From BOG-224 sp963783505 (GTDB lineage Bacteria > Acidobacteriota > Terriglobia > Bryobacterales > Bryobacteraceae), in contig CAWAOP010000057.1 in NCBI GenBank assembly GCA_963783505.1, positions 78,620 through 142,619 on the forward strand: a stretch of DNA of 64,000 nt. The letters are read 5' to 3'. The notes below the pieces were generated by a model, which saw only the letters and a program-made list of their open reading frames with translations, was not told the origin of the DNA and did not search any database. The position numbers were made by a program, and so were the translations under genes. Below, piece after piece: positions 1-8,833 of the stretch; positions within the stretch are counted from its first letter, which is position 1, and the number at the start of each line of letters is the position of its first letter.

Positions 1-1
1 C

Positions 2-253
2 GACCGGCAAGCGAAATGGGTGTTCGCCATCTGCCACGGAATTCAGATCCTGGCGGCCTCGGGGCTGGCGTCCGGCAAGCGCATCACCTGCTATCGGCAC
101 GTTCGCATGGATGCGGAAACGGCCGGCGGCCAGTTCGTCAACCAGCAGTGCGTGAGTGACGGACGGATTGTGACCGCGCAGACCTGGCAGTCGCACCCTA
201 TGTTTTACAAGGAAATCTTCAAGCGCCTGGGCGAAGCGCCGGGAGCCGATTAG
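2..253 (+). CDS. DJ-1/PfpI-family protein, C-terminal part (runs off left edge)
   Basis: The reading frame is open from base 2, so only the last 83 residues are present. The segment WVFAICHGIQIL contains the nucleophile elbow A-I-C-H-G that carries the reactive cysteine in DJ-1/PfpI (class I glutamine amidotransferase-like) proteins. The downstream part fits the C-terminal strand-helix of that fold. Members act as chaperones, glyoxalases/deglycases or proteases; the exact activity cannot be told from this fragment. It ends 9 bases before the next gene on the same strand, suggesting co-transcription. Confidence 0.8.
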   Translation, partial: DRQAKWVFAICHGIQILAASGLASGKRITCYRHVRMDAETAGGQFVNQQCVSDGRIVTAQTWQSHPMFYKEIFKRLGEAPGAD

Positions 254-262
254 GCGGGCCGT

Positions 263-1150
263 ATGCCGCTCGATCCCGAAGTTGCGGCGCTCGTCGAACG
301 GCAGAAGCATCTGCCGCCGCGATCTTCTCTGGACGTGGCCGCCACGCGCGAGACGATGCGGCGCGCGGCGGCGCTGGCGGGCCCGCCGCCGGCGCTCGCG
401 AGAATCGAGGATCTGACAATTGCGGGTTCTCTCCAAGCGCGCCAGTACTGGCCTGCCGACAATCCAACGCTTGCGCTGACGGTCTATTTCCACGGCGGCC
501 GTTTCTTCAGCGGGGATCTGGAAAGCCATGACTCGGTTTGCCGCTCGCTGGCGCTGGCCTCCGGATGCCGCGTGCTCGCGGTGGATTACGGCATGGCTCC
601 GGAGCATCGCTTCCCAACGGCGCTCGAAGACGCATGCGCGGCCATGGATTGGGCGCTGGCCCAGGGCGTGCCGGTGGGAGTGGCCGGCGATAGCTCGGGA
701 GCGAATCTCGCGGCCGGAGTAGCGCTCGCGCGGCGAGGCCGGGGCTTGCGCTGCCAGTTGCTGGTCTACCCGATGATCGATGCGACGGGCAGTTCGTCCA
801 GTTATCGAGAGTTCGCGGAGGGCTACGGGCCCGGCGCCGTGGACATGCTGCGCGGCTGGCGCGAATACCTTCCTGTGGGGACGGACCCGCGCGACCCGCT
901 TGCTTCTCCGATGTTCGCCGATGACCTCGCCGGAGCGGCGCCGGCCTTTATCATGACTGCCGAATACGACACGCTGCGCGACGAAGGCGAAGCGTATGCG
1001 CGCAAACTGCTCGAGGCCGGCGTGATGGTGCAGGCGCGGCGGTATCTTGGCATGATCCATGGCTTCTTCACCATGTCCGGCGTGCTGGGGACGGCGAGAG
1101 AAGCCGTTCGCGATGCGGGCGAATTCCTGCGGCGGCGGTTGGCGGAGTGA
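263..1150 (+). CDS. alpha/beta hydrolase of the hormone-sensitive lipase (family IV) type
   Basis: A 295-residue protein of typical length for bacterial HSL-family carboxylesterases. It shows the oxyanion-hole segment HGGR (77-80), the nucleophile elbow GDSSGAN (142-148, Ser145), the acid segment AEYDTLRDEG (Asp236) and the histidine in MIHGFF (His266). No signal peptide is visible, so it is probably cytoplasmic. The third residue of the usual HGGG is followed by R instead of G, a mild deviation. Likely substrate class is short-chain acyl esters; the physiological substrate is unknown. The ATG lies just after a GGCGGG stretch. Confidence 0.9.
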   Translation: MPLDPEVAALVERQKHLPPRSSLDVAATRETMRRAAALAGPPPALARIEDLTIAGSLQARQYWPADNPTLALTVYFHGGRFFSGDLESHDSVCRSLALASGCRVLAVDYGMAPEHRFPTALEDACAAMDWALAQGVPVGVAGDSSGANLAAGVALARRGRGLRCQLLVYPMIDATGSSSSYREFAEGYGPGAVDMLRGWREYLPVGTDPRDPLASPMFADDLAGAAPAFIMTAEYDTLRDEGEAYARKLLEAGVMVQARRYLGMIHGFFTMSGVLGTAREAVRDAGEFLRRRLAE

Positions 1151-1159
1151 CGGGCGCAG

Positions 1160-1189
1160 GCTGAAGGCAGAAGGCAGAAGGCAGAAGGC
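1160..1189. repeat. short tandem heptamer repeat (GCAGAAG)
   Basis: Four near-perfect heptamers (GCTGAAG then three GCAGAAG) in the gap between the hydrolase gene and the convergent glycosyltransferase gene. A longer imperfect version of the same motif lies at 36154-36193. Confidence 0.7.
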
Positions 1190-1251
1190 GGGGCACGAGT
1201 GATTCTACGTGGGATCGTTGTGCGCACCTATGGCGCTTCCGACTCCGGTGC

Positions 1252-3594
1252 TCAGCGGCGTTTTTCTCGCAGGAGTTCCCTATAGCTTTCGGCGAGGCGG
1301 CGGGTGACGATGGGCATGTCCCAGTGCGCCTCCACTTCGGCGCGGGCGCGGGCGGCCATTTCCGCGCCTTCTTCCGGGCGATCGAACAATTCCAGCACGC
1401 GGGCGGCGAAATCCTCCGGGCGGTCGGCCAGGCGGCAAAACGCTCCGTCGGCGCCGGCCAGTCCCTCGGCGCCGATGGTGGTGGAAACCGTCGGAATGCC
1501 GGCGGCGAACGCCTCCAGCAGCTTCACGCGGACACCGGAACCGCCCAAGACCGGGCACACGAAAACCGCGTAGCGGGCCAGAGGCTCGCGCACGTCCTCG
1601 ACGAAGCCGATTATGTCGAGATTCGCGGCCGTCCCGGGATACTCGCCCGCAGTGGGCGCGCCCGCGCCTACCACGGCCAGCCGCGCTTCCGGCCGCCGCT
1701 TCAGAACCAGCGGCAGGACACGGCGGATGAACCAGTCCAGCGCCGCGATATTGGGGCCATGGCGGAAGCTGCCCAAAAAAAGCATGGTGAACGGCTCGCG
1801 GCCAGAGGGCTGGAAGCGGTAGCGCGAAGCGTCGATCCCCGCTCTGAGACCCATTCGAATGCGAGGCGCCAGGCGCGGAAGGAACGACGCCAGATACTCG
1901 CGATTGGCCGCGGTACACACCTGCACCTGGGCGAATTGCGGCAGCGTCTTCAACTCATATCGCAGAGCGCGCAGGTATTCGTAGCGGGCTTTCCATGGGG
2001 CACGAGCGTAAGCCATGGTGCGCCGTACGGACTGAAAATAGACGTCGTGCTCAAAAAGCGCCGTGGCAATACGCCGGAACTCGCCGTTGTACTGCGCCAT
2101 GGACGTGTATTCCAGTTGCAGCACGTCGATCCGCTTTTGGAAGATCTGGCGATGGATCAGCCACGCCAGTTCGTCGTCGGCCATCTCGCGCACGGCGTAG
2201 GGGTCGAGCAGTTCACCGGTCTCCGCCGCGCCGCCGGGATGCACCAGGCACTCCGCCGAGGAGCAGAACCCGCGCAGTTCTTCGTTCCCAGGAATCTGCG
2301 ACGCCTGCTCCAGCGCCGCCACCACGTGGGTTTCCGCGATGCGCGACAATTCCCGCAGCGTCTGGTACATGAACACGGCGCCGCCATGCACCGGCGGACA
2401 GATCGGATAGGGCGAAACGAAAAGCGCGCGCAAGGGATGCGGATCGGCTTCCATCGGCTCGAAGCGGTCGCGGAAGTAACCTCCCAGCGGACGCCGGAAG
2501 GCTTCCGTGTCCGAAACCCGCGCGAGAGTGCGCGCGCGCCAACGGGAACGGATGGCGGCCGGAAGGTGGAGGAACGCATCCCAGAGCGCCCGCGCATTCG
2601 GCCGTAGCGGAACATCGCCGAACACGGCGGCCACCAAGGCGCCGGCCCAGGAATAAAAGAAATGCTGGAGGAGCCGGCGCGCCTCGTGGATGTTCTTCCA
2701 GGCGAACAGCAGGTAGTTCTTTCTCAGAACGGATTCGACGCGTTCGCGGCTGAAGTATTTTCCGATGGAGCCGCGATGCTCATGGAACACCACGCTACGC
2801 GGCTGGTAGAGGACTTTCCAACCGCGTTTCCAGGCCTGGAAGCCAAGGTCGGTATCCTCCAGGTAGAACGGCTCGTAGAGCGGATCGAAACCGCCGAGCT
2901 CGAGAAATTTCCGCCGGTCGAATGCGCACGAACCGCCGCCGCCATAGAAGGCCGGAAATAAGCCCTCCACGGCGGGGTCGATGCGATGCCGCACGCGCAA
3001 GGCGCCATCCTGCCACCAGCCTTGCGTCAGGCCGGTCTCTTCGCGGGTCTTGTGCGGGTCGCCGAAGAAGATCTGGCAGGAAACGGCGAATACGTCTTCG
3101 TCGGTGAAACCCTCGAGGAGAGGCGCGAGAAAGCCGGAGTCCACCCGCATATCGCTGTTCAGCAGAACGACGATTTCGTTCCTGGCGGCCCGCACGCCGG
3201 TATTCGAGCCGCCGCCGAAACCCAGGTTTACGGGAAGCTGGACGAGATTGACGCGCGGAAACGCCGACCGAACGAACTCCGCGCTGCCATCCGTGGAGCC
3301 GTTATCCACCACGACGATTTCGTTCGCCGAATTGCCCGCCAGCGCTTCCACGACTGAGGGCAGATACCTTTCAAGCAGGTCCCTGCCGTTCCAGTTGGGT
3401 ATGACCACCGAAGCGGCCGTGGGACGGGGCCGCGGAACGGGCCGTGGCAATTCATCGTCGTGGACGCCGCGGAACCCATGAGCGATCTTCCACGCCAGGT
3501 CCGCCGCCGCCAGCGCGAACGCCGCGAAGGCCGTCAGGAATGGGGAAACGACCAACAGCGGAAGGGCACGCAGGAATCGCTTGGCCACAGCCAT
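1252..3594 (-). CDS. two-domain glycosyltransferase, GT2 followed by GT4
   Basis: 780 residues. A hydrophobic segment near residues 8-35 precedes a GT2 (rhamnosyltransferase-like) domain: SVVIPNWNGRDLLERYLPSV, VVDNGSTDGS, and the DxD-like element LLNSDMRVDSG. The second half is a GT-B fold of the GT4 type: ALFVSPYPICPPVHGG opens its N-lobe, MLFLGSFRHGPN its C-lobe, and GGSGVRVKLLEAFAAGIPTV is the nucleotide-sugar binding E-x7-E-like region. The two activities presumably add successive sugars to one surface glycan. The gene starts one base after the stop of the fused exporter/methyltransferase gene, so the two are almost certainly one transcript. Confidence 0.85.
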   Translation of the reverse strand: MAVAKRFLRALPLLVVSPFLTAFAAFALAAADLAWKIAHGFRGVHDDELPRPVPRPRPTAASVVIPNWNGRDLLERYLPSVVEALAGNSANEIVVVDNGSTDGSAEFVRSAFPRVNLVQLPVNLGFGGGSNTGVRAARNEIVVLLNSDMRVDSGFLAPLLEGFTDEDVFAVSCQIFFGDPHKTREETGLTQGWWQDGALRVRHRIDPAVEGLFPAFYGGGGSCAFDRRKFLELGGFDPLYEPFYLEDTDLGFQAWKRGWKVLYQPRSVVFHEHRGSIGKYFSRERVESVLRKNYLLFAWKNIHEARRLLQHFFYSWAGALVAAVFGDVPLRPNARALWDAFLHLPAAIRSRWRARTLARVSDTEAFRRPLGGYFRDRFEPMEADPHPLRALFVSPYPICPPVHGGAVFMYQTLRELSRIAETHVVAALEQASQIPGNEELRGFCSSAECLVHPGGAAETGELLDPYAVREMADDELAWLIHRQIFQKRIDVLQLEYTSMAQYNGEFRRIATALFEHDVYFQSVRRTMAYARAPWKARYEYLRALRYELKTLPQFAQVQVCTAANREYLASFLPRLAPRIRMGLRAGIDASRYRFQPSGREPFTMLFLGSFRHGPNIAALDWFIRRVLPLVLKRRPEARLAVVGAGAPTAGEYPGTAANLDIIGFVEDVREPLARYAVFVCPVLGGSGVRVKLLEAFAAGIPTVSTTIGAEGLAGADGAFCRLADRPEDFAARVLELFDRPEEGAEMAARARAEVEAHWDMPIVTRRLAESYRELLREKRR

Positions 3595-3595
3595 T

Positions 3596-6253
3596 TCAAA
3601 CGGCCGGCCCCAGGCCGAACTTACGGCTGAGCTTCAGCCAGCGGGACTGACGCACCATGGCGTGAATCCCCTCGATATAGCGCAGCGCGGCTTCCGTTTC
3701 GGCCAGCCTGGCTTGATATTCCTCAATCGTCCGGCGGGAGCTTTCCTGTTCGCGGGCCAGCGTCTCGCGGCACCCGGCGATTTCGGAGTTCAGATCTTCC
3801 GCCCAGCGATTGCGCTCTTCCACTTCCTGTTGCAAATGCAGGATTCGGGCAACGCGCTCTTGCGTCTCGATTTCCAGCGCTTGCGCCCACTGGGTTTGTT
3901 CCTCGATTTCCTCCTGCAGTGCGGCGACCCGCGCCCGCCGCTCGCGCACCTCGCGGTCGAGTTCCCCGGCCCAGCGGTTGCTCCGTTCGATTTCCTCCTG
4001 CAATGCCGTGACGCGGGCGCGGCGCTCGGCGATCTCCCGGTTCAGTTCCTCGGCCCAGCGATTGCTTTTCTCCAGATCCTCCGCCTGAACGCGGAACAAG
4101 CCGGCGATGCGTTCGCGGTCGGCTTGGAGTTCCGCGAGCTGCCCCTCGAGCAGCGCGATGTGCCGCTCGCGCTCGGCCTCGAGTTCCGCGATTCGCCTCT
4201 GGAGAAGACCGATGTGCCGTTCGACCAGCGCGACGTGCCGCTCGCGTTCCAGCAGAATATTGGCGGCGCGCGGAACGTATACGAAAGACTCCGCCGGGGC
4301 AGGCGCTTCGAGGCTGCAAACGGCCACGAAGAAGTGGGCGTTTTCAGGATCGGCGCCGCCCGCGATCCCGGCCGCGGCGGCGGAAGCCGCATGGCAAGGC
4401 TGGAAGACAATGCTCTCCGTGTGGTTCTCCAAGAACAAAGACACGGACGGGAACACACGGCCCAACTCGTCGCGGAATTCCTCGAACTCAAACTCGTGAA
4501 CGTGGAATGGGTTAGCGCCCGCGGCGCCGCGCGATTCCGTATACACCAGTTTGTTGGGCGTCGAGACCAGGAACAGGCCGCCAGGGGAAAGCACGCGGCG
4601 CGCCTCCGACAGGAAGCCTCGCCAGTCCTCCAGATGTTCAATGACTTCAAAGGCCGTAATCAGGTCGAAGGAACCGGATGGGTGCGGCAGCGCCGAACAC
4701 GAGGCCTGCTCGAAGGCAAGGTTAGGCAGCCAGTAATGGGAACGGGCGAAGCCAACGGCGTCATCGGCAATATCGGCGCCCACCACCGACCGCGCCCGGC
4801 GCGCCAGTTCGGCCGAGCCGTAGCCCGCGCCGCAGCCCGCGTCGAGAACGCGAGCTCCCTCGGCCAGACGCGAAGCGAAGACGTAGCGCGCCAGGTGCTC
4901 GTTCAGCAGGTTGGCGCCGACCTGGCCCGGAATCAGGCGCTCCCCCGTGAAATCAATCACCGGAAGCTCCCGCCGCGGCGCGCCGCGCAAACGAGCGTTT
5001 ACTTCCACCCGGCACGGCGCCAGGAAATAACCGTAAATCCGGTTCTCCGAGCGGGCCATTTCCAGAGCCGCCGCGTTGTCGATGAAATCGCAGATCGCGC
5101 GGTTTGCGGGCGGGCCGTCGGCGATGAACGGGGAGAAGGAAAAGGGGGCCGCATAGAGTTCCGGCAAGTCGAGATAGAAATCCGCCGTGCAAATCTGGCC
5201 CGGGCGGAGAGGCGGGAGGCGGCACCCCTCGCGCTCGGTGTCGGCGCCGGAAAAATCCATTCCCAGGTGGTTCCGCAGGACGAAGCCCACGACCGGCTGC
5301 CGCAGCGTGTCCCGGGCGCGGGCGCTGACCCGAACGAGAATCCGCGCGCCCGGCTCCAGGCGCGCGAGCGGCCAGCCTTGCTCATCGAGGACCGCGATTC
5401 CGGTCACCTCGGCGCGCCCGTCCCCGTGGCGGCGATCGATATTGGGGATGGAGCCGGCCATGCGCGATGCTTTCGCCGCCCCCTCCGGGACCGGGGCCCC
5501 CGACCGGCGCCGGTAGCCACAGTCGCGTTCCGCCATGGCGGCCAGGTACCGCGCGGTGACTCGGTCGGGGTCGCCGAGCTCGGCCACGCGGCCGCCGTCC
5601 AGCCACAAGGCGCGGTCACCGATCGCCCGGACTTCGCCGACCGAATGCGAGACCAGAAGAATGGTGACGCCTCGCGCCCTTAGTTCATTTACTTTGCGGA
5701 GGCAGCGCTGGCGGAAGCCGGCGTCGCCGACGGCCAGGGCCTCGTCCACGAGGAGGATTTCGGGGTCCACGTGAATGGCCACGGCGAACGCAAGCCGCAC
5801 GACCATGCCGCTCGAGTAGGTTTTTACGGGTTGGCGGATGAATTCGCCGATGTCCGCGAAACGTTCGATTTCGGGATAGAGGGCGTCGATTTCCTTGTTC
5901 GAAAAGCCGAGGATGGCGGCATTGAGGCGGACATTGTCGCGGCCGGTGAACTCCGGATTGAAGCCCGCTCCCAGCTCGAGCAAGGCCGAGACCCGCCCGT
6001 TCACCTCCGCAGCGCCCCCGCTGGGCTGGAGAATGCCGGCGACGATTTGAAGCAGGGTGCTCTTGCCGGAACCATTCTGACCGACGATGCAAAACGTCTG
6101 GCCGCGCTCGACGGAGAAGCTGACGGAATCGAGCGCCAGGAAGTCCCGATGACGCTTCAGGCGGTTCAGCGAGAGCAACTCGACGAGCCGCTGGTCGGGC
6201 GAGTCGTAGATCGGATATCGTTTGGAAACCGCTTGGAATTCAACGGCATTCAC
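3596..6253 (-). CDS. Wzt-type polysaccharide ABC exporter ATPase fused to a methyltransferase and a C-terminal coiled coil
   Basis: About 885 residues from a GTG at 6253, chosen because the ATPase homology begins there (VNAVEFQAVSKRYP); an in-frame ATG at 6349 would add 32 residues without recognisable sequence. Numbered from that ATG: Walker A GQNGSGKST 90-98, signature TYSSGM 177-182, Walker B ILLVDEA 198-204; a Wzt-type C-terminal carbohydrate-binding domain at about 305-455; a class I SAM methyltransferase at about 465-680 with motif I VLDAGCGAGYG; then a heptad-rich coiled coil at about 695-895 with repeats of SNRWAEELNREIAERRARV type. Single Wzt proteins have only the first two parts. 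No permease partner (Wzm) is in the window. It heads a two-gene unit with the glycosyltransferase downstream. Confidence 0.88.
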   Translation of the reverse strand: MNAVEFQAVSKRYPIYDSPDQRLVELLSLNRLKRHRDFLALDSVSFSVERGQTFCIVGQNGSGKSTLLQIVAGILQPSGGAAEVNGRVSALLELGAGFNPEFTGRDNVRLNAAILGFSNKEIDALYPEIERFADIGEFIRQPVKTYSSGMVVRLAFAVAIHVDPEILLVDEALAVGDAGFRQRCLRKVNELRARGVTILLVSHSVGEVRAIGDRALWLDGGRVAELGDPDRVTARYLAAMAERDCGYRRRSGAPVPEGAAKASRMAGSIPNIDRRHGDGRAEVTGIAVLDEQGWPLARLEPGARILVRVSARARDTLRQPVVGFVLRNHLGMDFSGADTEREGCRLPPLRPGQICTADFYLDLPELYAAPFSFSPFIADGPPANRAICDFIDNAAALEMARSENRIYGYFLAPCRVEVNARLRGAPRRELPVIDFTGERLIPGQVGANLLNEHLARYVFASRLAEGARVLDAGCGAGYGSAELARRARSVVGADIADDAVGFARSHYWLPNLAFEQASCSALPHPSGSFDLITAFEVIEHLEDWRGFLSEARRVLSPGGLFLVSTPNKLVYTESRGAAGANPFHVHEFEFEEFRDELGRVFPSVSLFLENHTESIVFQPCHAASAAAAGIAGGADPENAHFFVAVCSLEAPAPAESFVYVPRAANILLERERHVALVERHIGLLQRRIAELEAERERHIALLEGQLAELQADRERIAGLFRVQAEDLEKSNRWAEELNREIAERRARVTALQEEIERSNRWAGELDREVRERRARVAALQEEIEEQTQWAQALEIETQERVARILHLQQEVEERNRWAEDLNSEIAGCRETLAREQESSRRTIEEYQARLAETEAALRYIEGIHAMVRQSRWLKLSRKFGLGPAV

Positions 6254-6349
6254 GGCTGAAGCAACCAGTGTAACGGATGTGCGAAACGGACGGATCGGGA
6301 AGCGCTGTTTGGAGAAATGGAAAAGGCGGCGACCGACCCCCGATACCAT

Positions 6350-6730
6350 GACCCGGAAGCGAGCCGATTAACTTGCGGACAAAGCCGCGGCGCCAAGCAA
6401 GAAACTCAACGGCGCGTCAGGCTGCGCAACAGGCCGGCAGAGGAAGCCGGAAGCCGCCTTGGTAGTGGACTGGTTCTATTCACTTCCTCCTTAAGTGGCT
6501 TCCCCATAAGGGGATCGCTGTCTTGCACCCCTCTTGGATCAAGGGGCACTGAAAGCGGCCTTTCTTTCCGCCTCCAGCTACACTATGCGCCCGAATGCCG
6601 CCCGTGTCAAGGTTCAAACAAGCCGTTCAATGAAGCCGGCGCGAAGAGGAGTACCTTTCGGCTTGTTGGCGTGGCGGGACCCGAATGTCCGGATCCGTTG
6701 ACTCCCGCCAGCCGTTGATACACTGAACCC
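6350..6730. other. gene-free stretch between divergent genes
   Basis: No convincing coding frame on either strand. It contains a small stem TCCCC-ATAA-GGGGA at 6501-6514 and a second CCCC/GGGG pairing around 6528-6546. It must hold the promoter of the minus-strand exporter/glycosyltransferase unit, but I cannot pick out a clear -35/-10 pair. Confidence 0.5.
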
Positions 6731-6955
6731 ATGGCGCTCATGAGCCCCCTTACCGGATTGCGGATCTTCGCCGCGGTAATCACGCTCGTACTGGTCCTGG
6801 CGCTCCTGCTGCCCAAGGGCGCGACCGATTTTCTGCTCGGCCTGGGAGTCGGACTCAGCGTGGGACTTCAGGCGTGTGCGTGGAACAAGGAATTCGCGTG
6901 CCGCGAGGAACGCGACAGCGGCGAGACCGTCCAAATGAATCCGGGCCGGCGGTAG
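6731..6955 (+). CDS. small membrane protein of unknown function
   Basis: A 74-residue frame with two hydrophobic stretches (FAAVITLVLVLALLLP and FLLGLGVGLSVGL) followed by a charged C-terminal tail. The size, clean ATG and membrane pattern suggest a real small inner-membrane protein. I recognise no family, and the ribosome binding site is weak. It could be spurious. Confidence 0.45.
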   Translation: MALMSPLTGLRIFAAVITLVLVLALLLPKGATDFLLGLGVGLSVGLQACAWNKEFACREERDSGETVQMNPGRR

Positions 6956-6973
6956 GGCGGGTGGCGCGGCCGC

Positions 6974-8065
6974 TCAGCGCGCGGAGCCGGCTTTGTCGCG
7001 GAACATCGCCTGGTCCGCTTCCGCAAACATTTGCTCGACGGTCTTCCCGCGGCTCCAGACCGCCACGCCAACGGCGCCGGTGAGAGCCACCTTGGTTTTC
7101 CTGCCCGCGGTGGTCAGCGGATAATCTCCGAAGACCCATTTTCGGACGGTCTGTATGCGGGACTCGGCCTCGCGCCTGGAGCAGTCCAGAAGCGCCACGA
7201 ATTCATCGCCACCCCAGCGGCCCACCACGTCCCGGTCGCGGAACTGGGATTTCATTTCGGCCGCGAAGAGCTTCAATATCTCGTCGCCCGCCGGATGGCC
7301 GTAGGTGTCATTGATCTTCTTGAACCCGTTCAGGTCGATGACCACCAGGCAAAACTCGGCTCCGGCCTGAACCCGGGCTTCGGCTTCCATTTCCACGCCC
7401 TTCCGGTTGGCCAGAAGGGTCATCGGGTCCAAAAGGGACTTCCGCTCGGCCTCCGACAAGCGCTGCTCGTAGTGGGCCAGTTTGTTTTGCAGACTGGCAA
7501 GCGATTGGCGGCCATCCTCGACCATGCGCTCGACGCAGGACTTCAGTGCCGCGGCCGTCTCGCCGACCAATTCCCGGATTCGGACCAGATCCTCAAGGTC
7601 GTTCACTTTATGGAGCCGGAGGGTTACTTCGCCGAACTGGGCCTTGTAACGGTCATCGCGCGCCGCCACGGCTTTGGCGACCTCGGCGATGTCGAGCACC
7701 ATGTCCTGGATCTCGGCGGCCTTCTGCTTGTAGTAGCCGGCCACCGAGACGCCCCAGCCTTCCAAGCGTTGATCGATTTCCTTTCCTGTTTCCTCCACCG
7801 CGGAGGGCGACGCAAGGCTGGAGATCCGCTCCCGCAACGCCAGGAGGCTCTGTTGAAACTCGTCGCCCAGAGAGGGGCAGACCTGTTCGCCGGAAGCCGC
7901 TATGGCGGCGATGGTAGAGCGGTAAGTCTCCAAGCTGCGAGCCAGCAATTCCTCGCGCTGAGTCTCCATGGTTTTCTTGAGCGAAATCATCCTGGACCTG
8001 TCGCCACACTTATCGGCGGAATCGGGCGTTTCTTGGAGCCGGGCAGGACTGGCGGCGGACTGCAT
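6974..8065 (-). CDS. diguanylate cyclase (GGDEF domain)
   Basis: 363 residues. The C-terminal half is a GGDEF domain: DPMTLLANRKGVEME at its start, the substrate segment FCLVVIDLNGFKKINDTYGH, and the active site RWGGDEFVALLD. RDRD sits five residues before GGDEF, matching the RxxD inhibitory I-site, so product inhibition by cyclic di-GMP is expected. The N-terminal half is helical, probably a coiled coil that dimerises or senses; no PAS, GAF or transmembrane segment is visible. Alternative starts at the ATG at 7990 or 7969 would remove the unconserved first 25-32 residues. Confidence 0.9.
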   Translation of the reverse strand: MQSAASPARLQETPDSADKCGDRSRMISLKKTMETQREELLARSLETYRSTIAAIAASGEQVCPSLGDEFQQSLLALRERISSLASPSAVEETGKEIDQRLEGWGVSVAGYYKQKAAEIQDMVLDIAEVAKAVAARDDRYKAQFGEVTLRLHKVNDLEDLVRIRELVGETAAALKSCVERMVEDGRQSLASLQNKLAHYEQRLSEAERKSLLDPMTLLANRKGVEMEAEARVQAGAEFCLVVIDLNGFKKINDTYGHPAGDEILKLFAAEMKSQFRDRDVVGRWGGDEFVALLDCSRREAESRIQTVRKWVFGDYPLTTAGRKTKVALTGAVGVAVWSRGKTVEQMFAEADQAMFRDKAGSAR

Positions 8066-8140
8066 AAGCTCAAGGCGGCCCTCGATGAGCGCCCTTTCCC
8101 CTCCCCCCGATGACGTAACCTGAAAGAAGGAGCGCGGATT

Positions 8141-8416
8141 ATGGCAACAGCAACTCTTGATTGGTCACAATGCCCCGCCGTGGAGAGCGTGCCGGGCCGG
8201 CTAAGCGGCGCATGGGTATTTCGCGATACCCGAATGCCCGTTTCCGCTGTGTTCGAAAACATCGAAGCTGGAGCCAGCATCGAGGAAATCGTCGAGCAGT
8301 TCGACGTCACGCGGGAGGAGATTGTGGCCGTGCTGGAATTCGCAGCGCGAAGCCTCGACGCGCCGCGTTCTGTCCACTCTCCCGCTGTCCAAACGGTCGA
8401 TGCTCATTCTCTTTGA
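8141..8416 (+). CDS. DUF433-family antitoxin-like protein
   Basis: 91 residues with the DUF433 pattern: GRLSGAWVFRDTRMPVSAVF, then ASIEEIVEQFDVTREEIVAVLEFA, a helix-turn-helix-like region. DUF433 proteins are commonly encoded just upstream of DUF5615 PIN-like proteins and are regarded as antitoxins. The downstream gene overlaps it by 17 bases, consistent with a coupled toxin-antitoxin operon. Confidence 0.82.
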   Translation: MATATLDWSQCPAVESVPGRLSGAWVFRDTRMPVSAVFENIEAGASIEEIVEQFDVTREEIVAVLEFAARSLDAPRSVHSPAVQTVDAHSL

Positions 8417-8726
8417 TCACGTAACACCGCGCGGCGTTGCCCGATCCCTTAAGGGCCACACCGCGACAAAAGCTAAAGATCGAGGGTGGGATAAGCTGAC
8501 CAACGGCGATTTGCTGGCCCAGGCCGAACGGGCCGGTTTCGATCTGCTTTTGACCGCCGACAAGAACATGCGTTACCAGCAGAACCTTACAGGCCGCCGG
8601 ATAGCTCTTGTGGTGTTGAGCACGCCGCAATGGCCGCGGGTGAAACAGCATCTCGATAAAATCGCCGCGGTGGTGGACGCGGCCACTCCCGGCAGCTTTA
8701 CCGAGGTGGACATTCCTTTCGAGTAA
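8400..8726 (+). CDS. DUF5615-like PIN-superfamily toxin candidate
   Basis: 108 residues from the ATG at 8400, which gives the canonical start MLILFDHVTPRGVARSL. The family features are an early Asp (LFDH), the central GFDLLLTADKNMRYQQNL block and IALVVLSTPQWP. Proteins of this type are predicted nucleases, paired with DUF433 antitoxins. It overlaps the antitoxin gene by 17 bases. Activity is inferred from family and context only. Confidence 0.8.
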   Translation: MLILFDHVTPRGVARSLKGHTATKAKDRGWDKLTNGDLLAQAERAGFDLLLTADKNMRYQQNLTGRRIALVVLSTPQWPRVKQHLDKIAAVVDAATPGSFTEVDIPFE

Positions 8727-8833
8727 GCCCCCCGTGTTTCAAGGCGGCGCGAAACGCAGCAGAAATTCTTGCCGCCCCTTCCTTTCAAAGCCAACGGTCT
8801 TCGCGGAAGTCCGGGGCCTTCGGCGCCGGAGGT

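Noticed and set aside
1324..2607. A 427-codon plus-strand frame opposite the GT2-GT4 gene
   Set aside because: No motif, no ribosome binding site, and it is fully covered by a clearly functional gene.
3581..5683. A 700-codon open frame on the plus strand opposite the exporter/methyltransferase gene
   Set aside because: It mirrors the heptad and Leu/Arg composition of the real minus-strand gene, has no recognisable domain, and results from high GC content with few stops.
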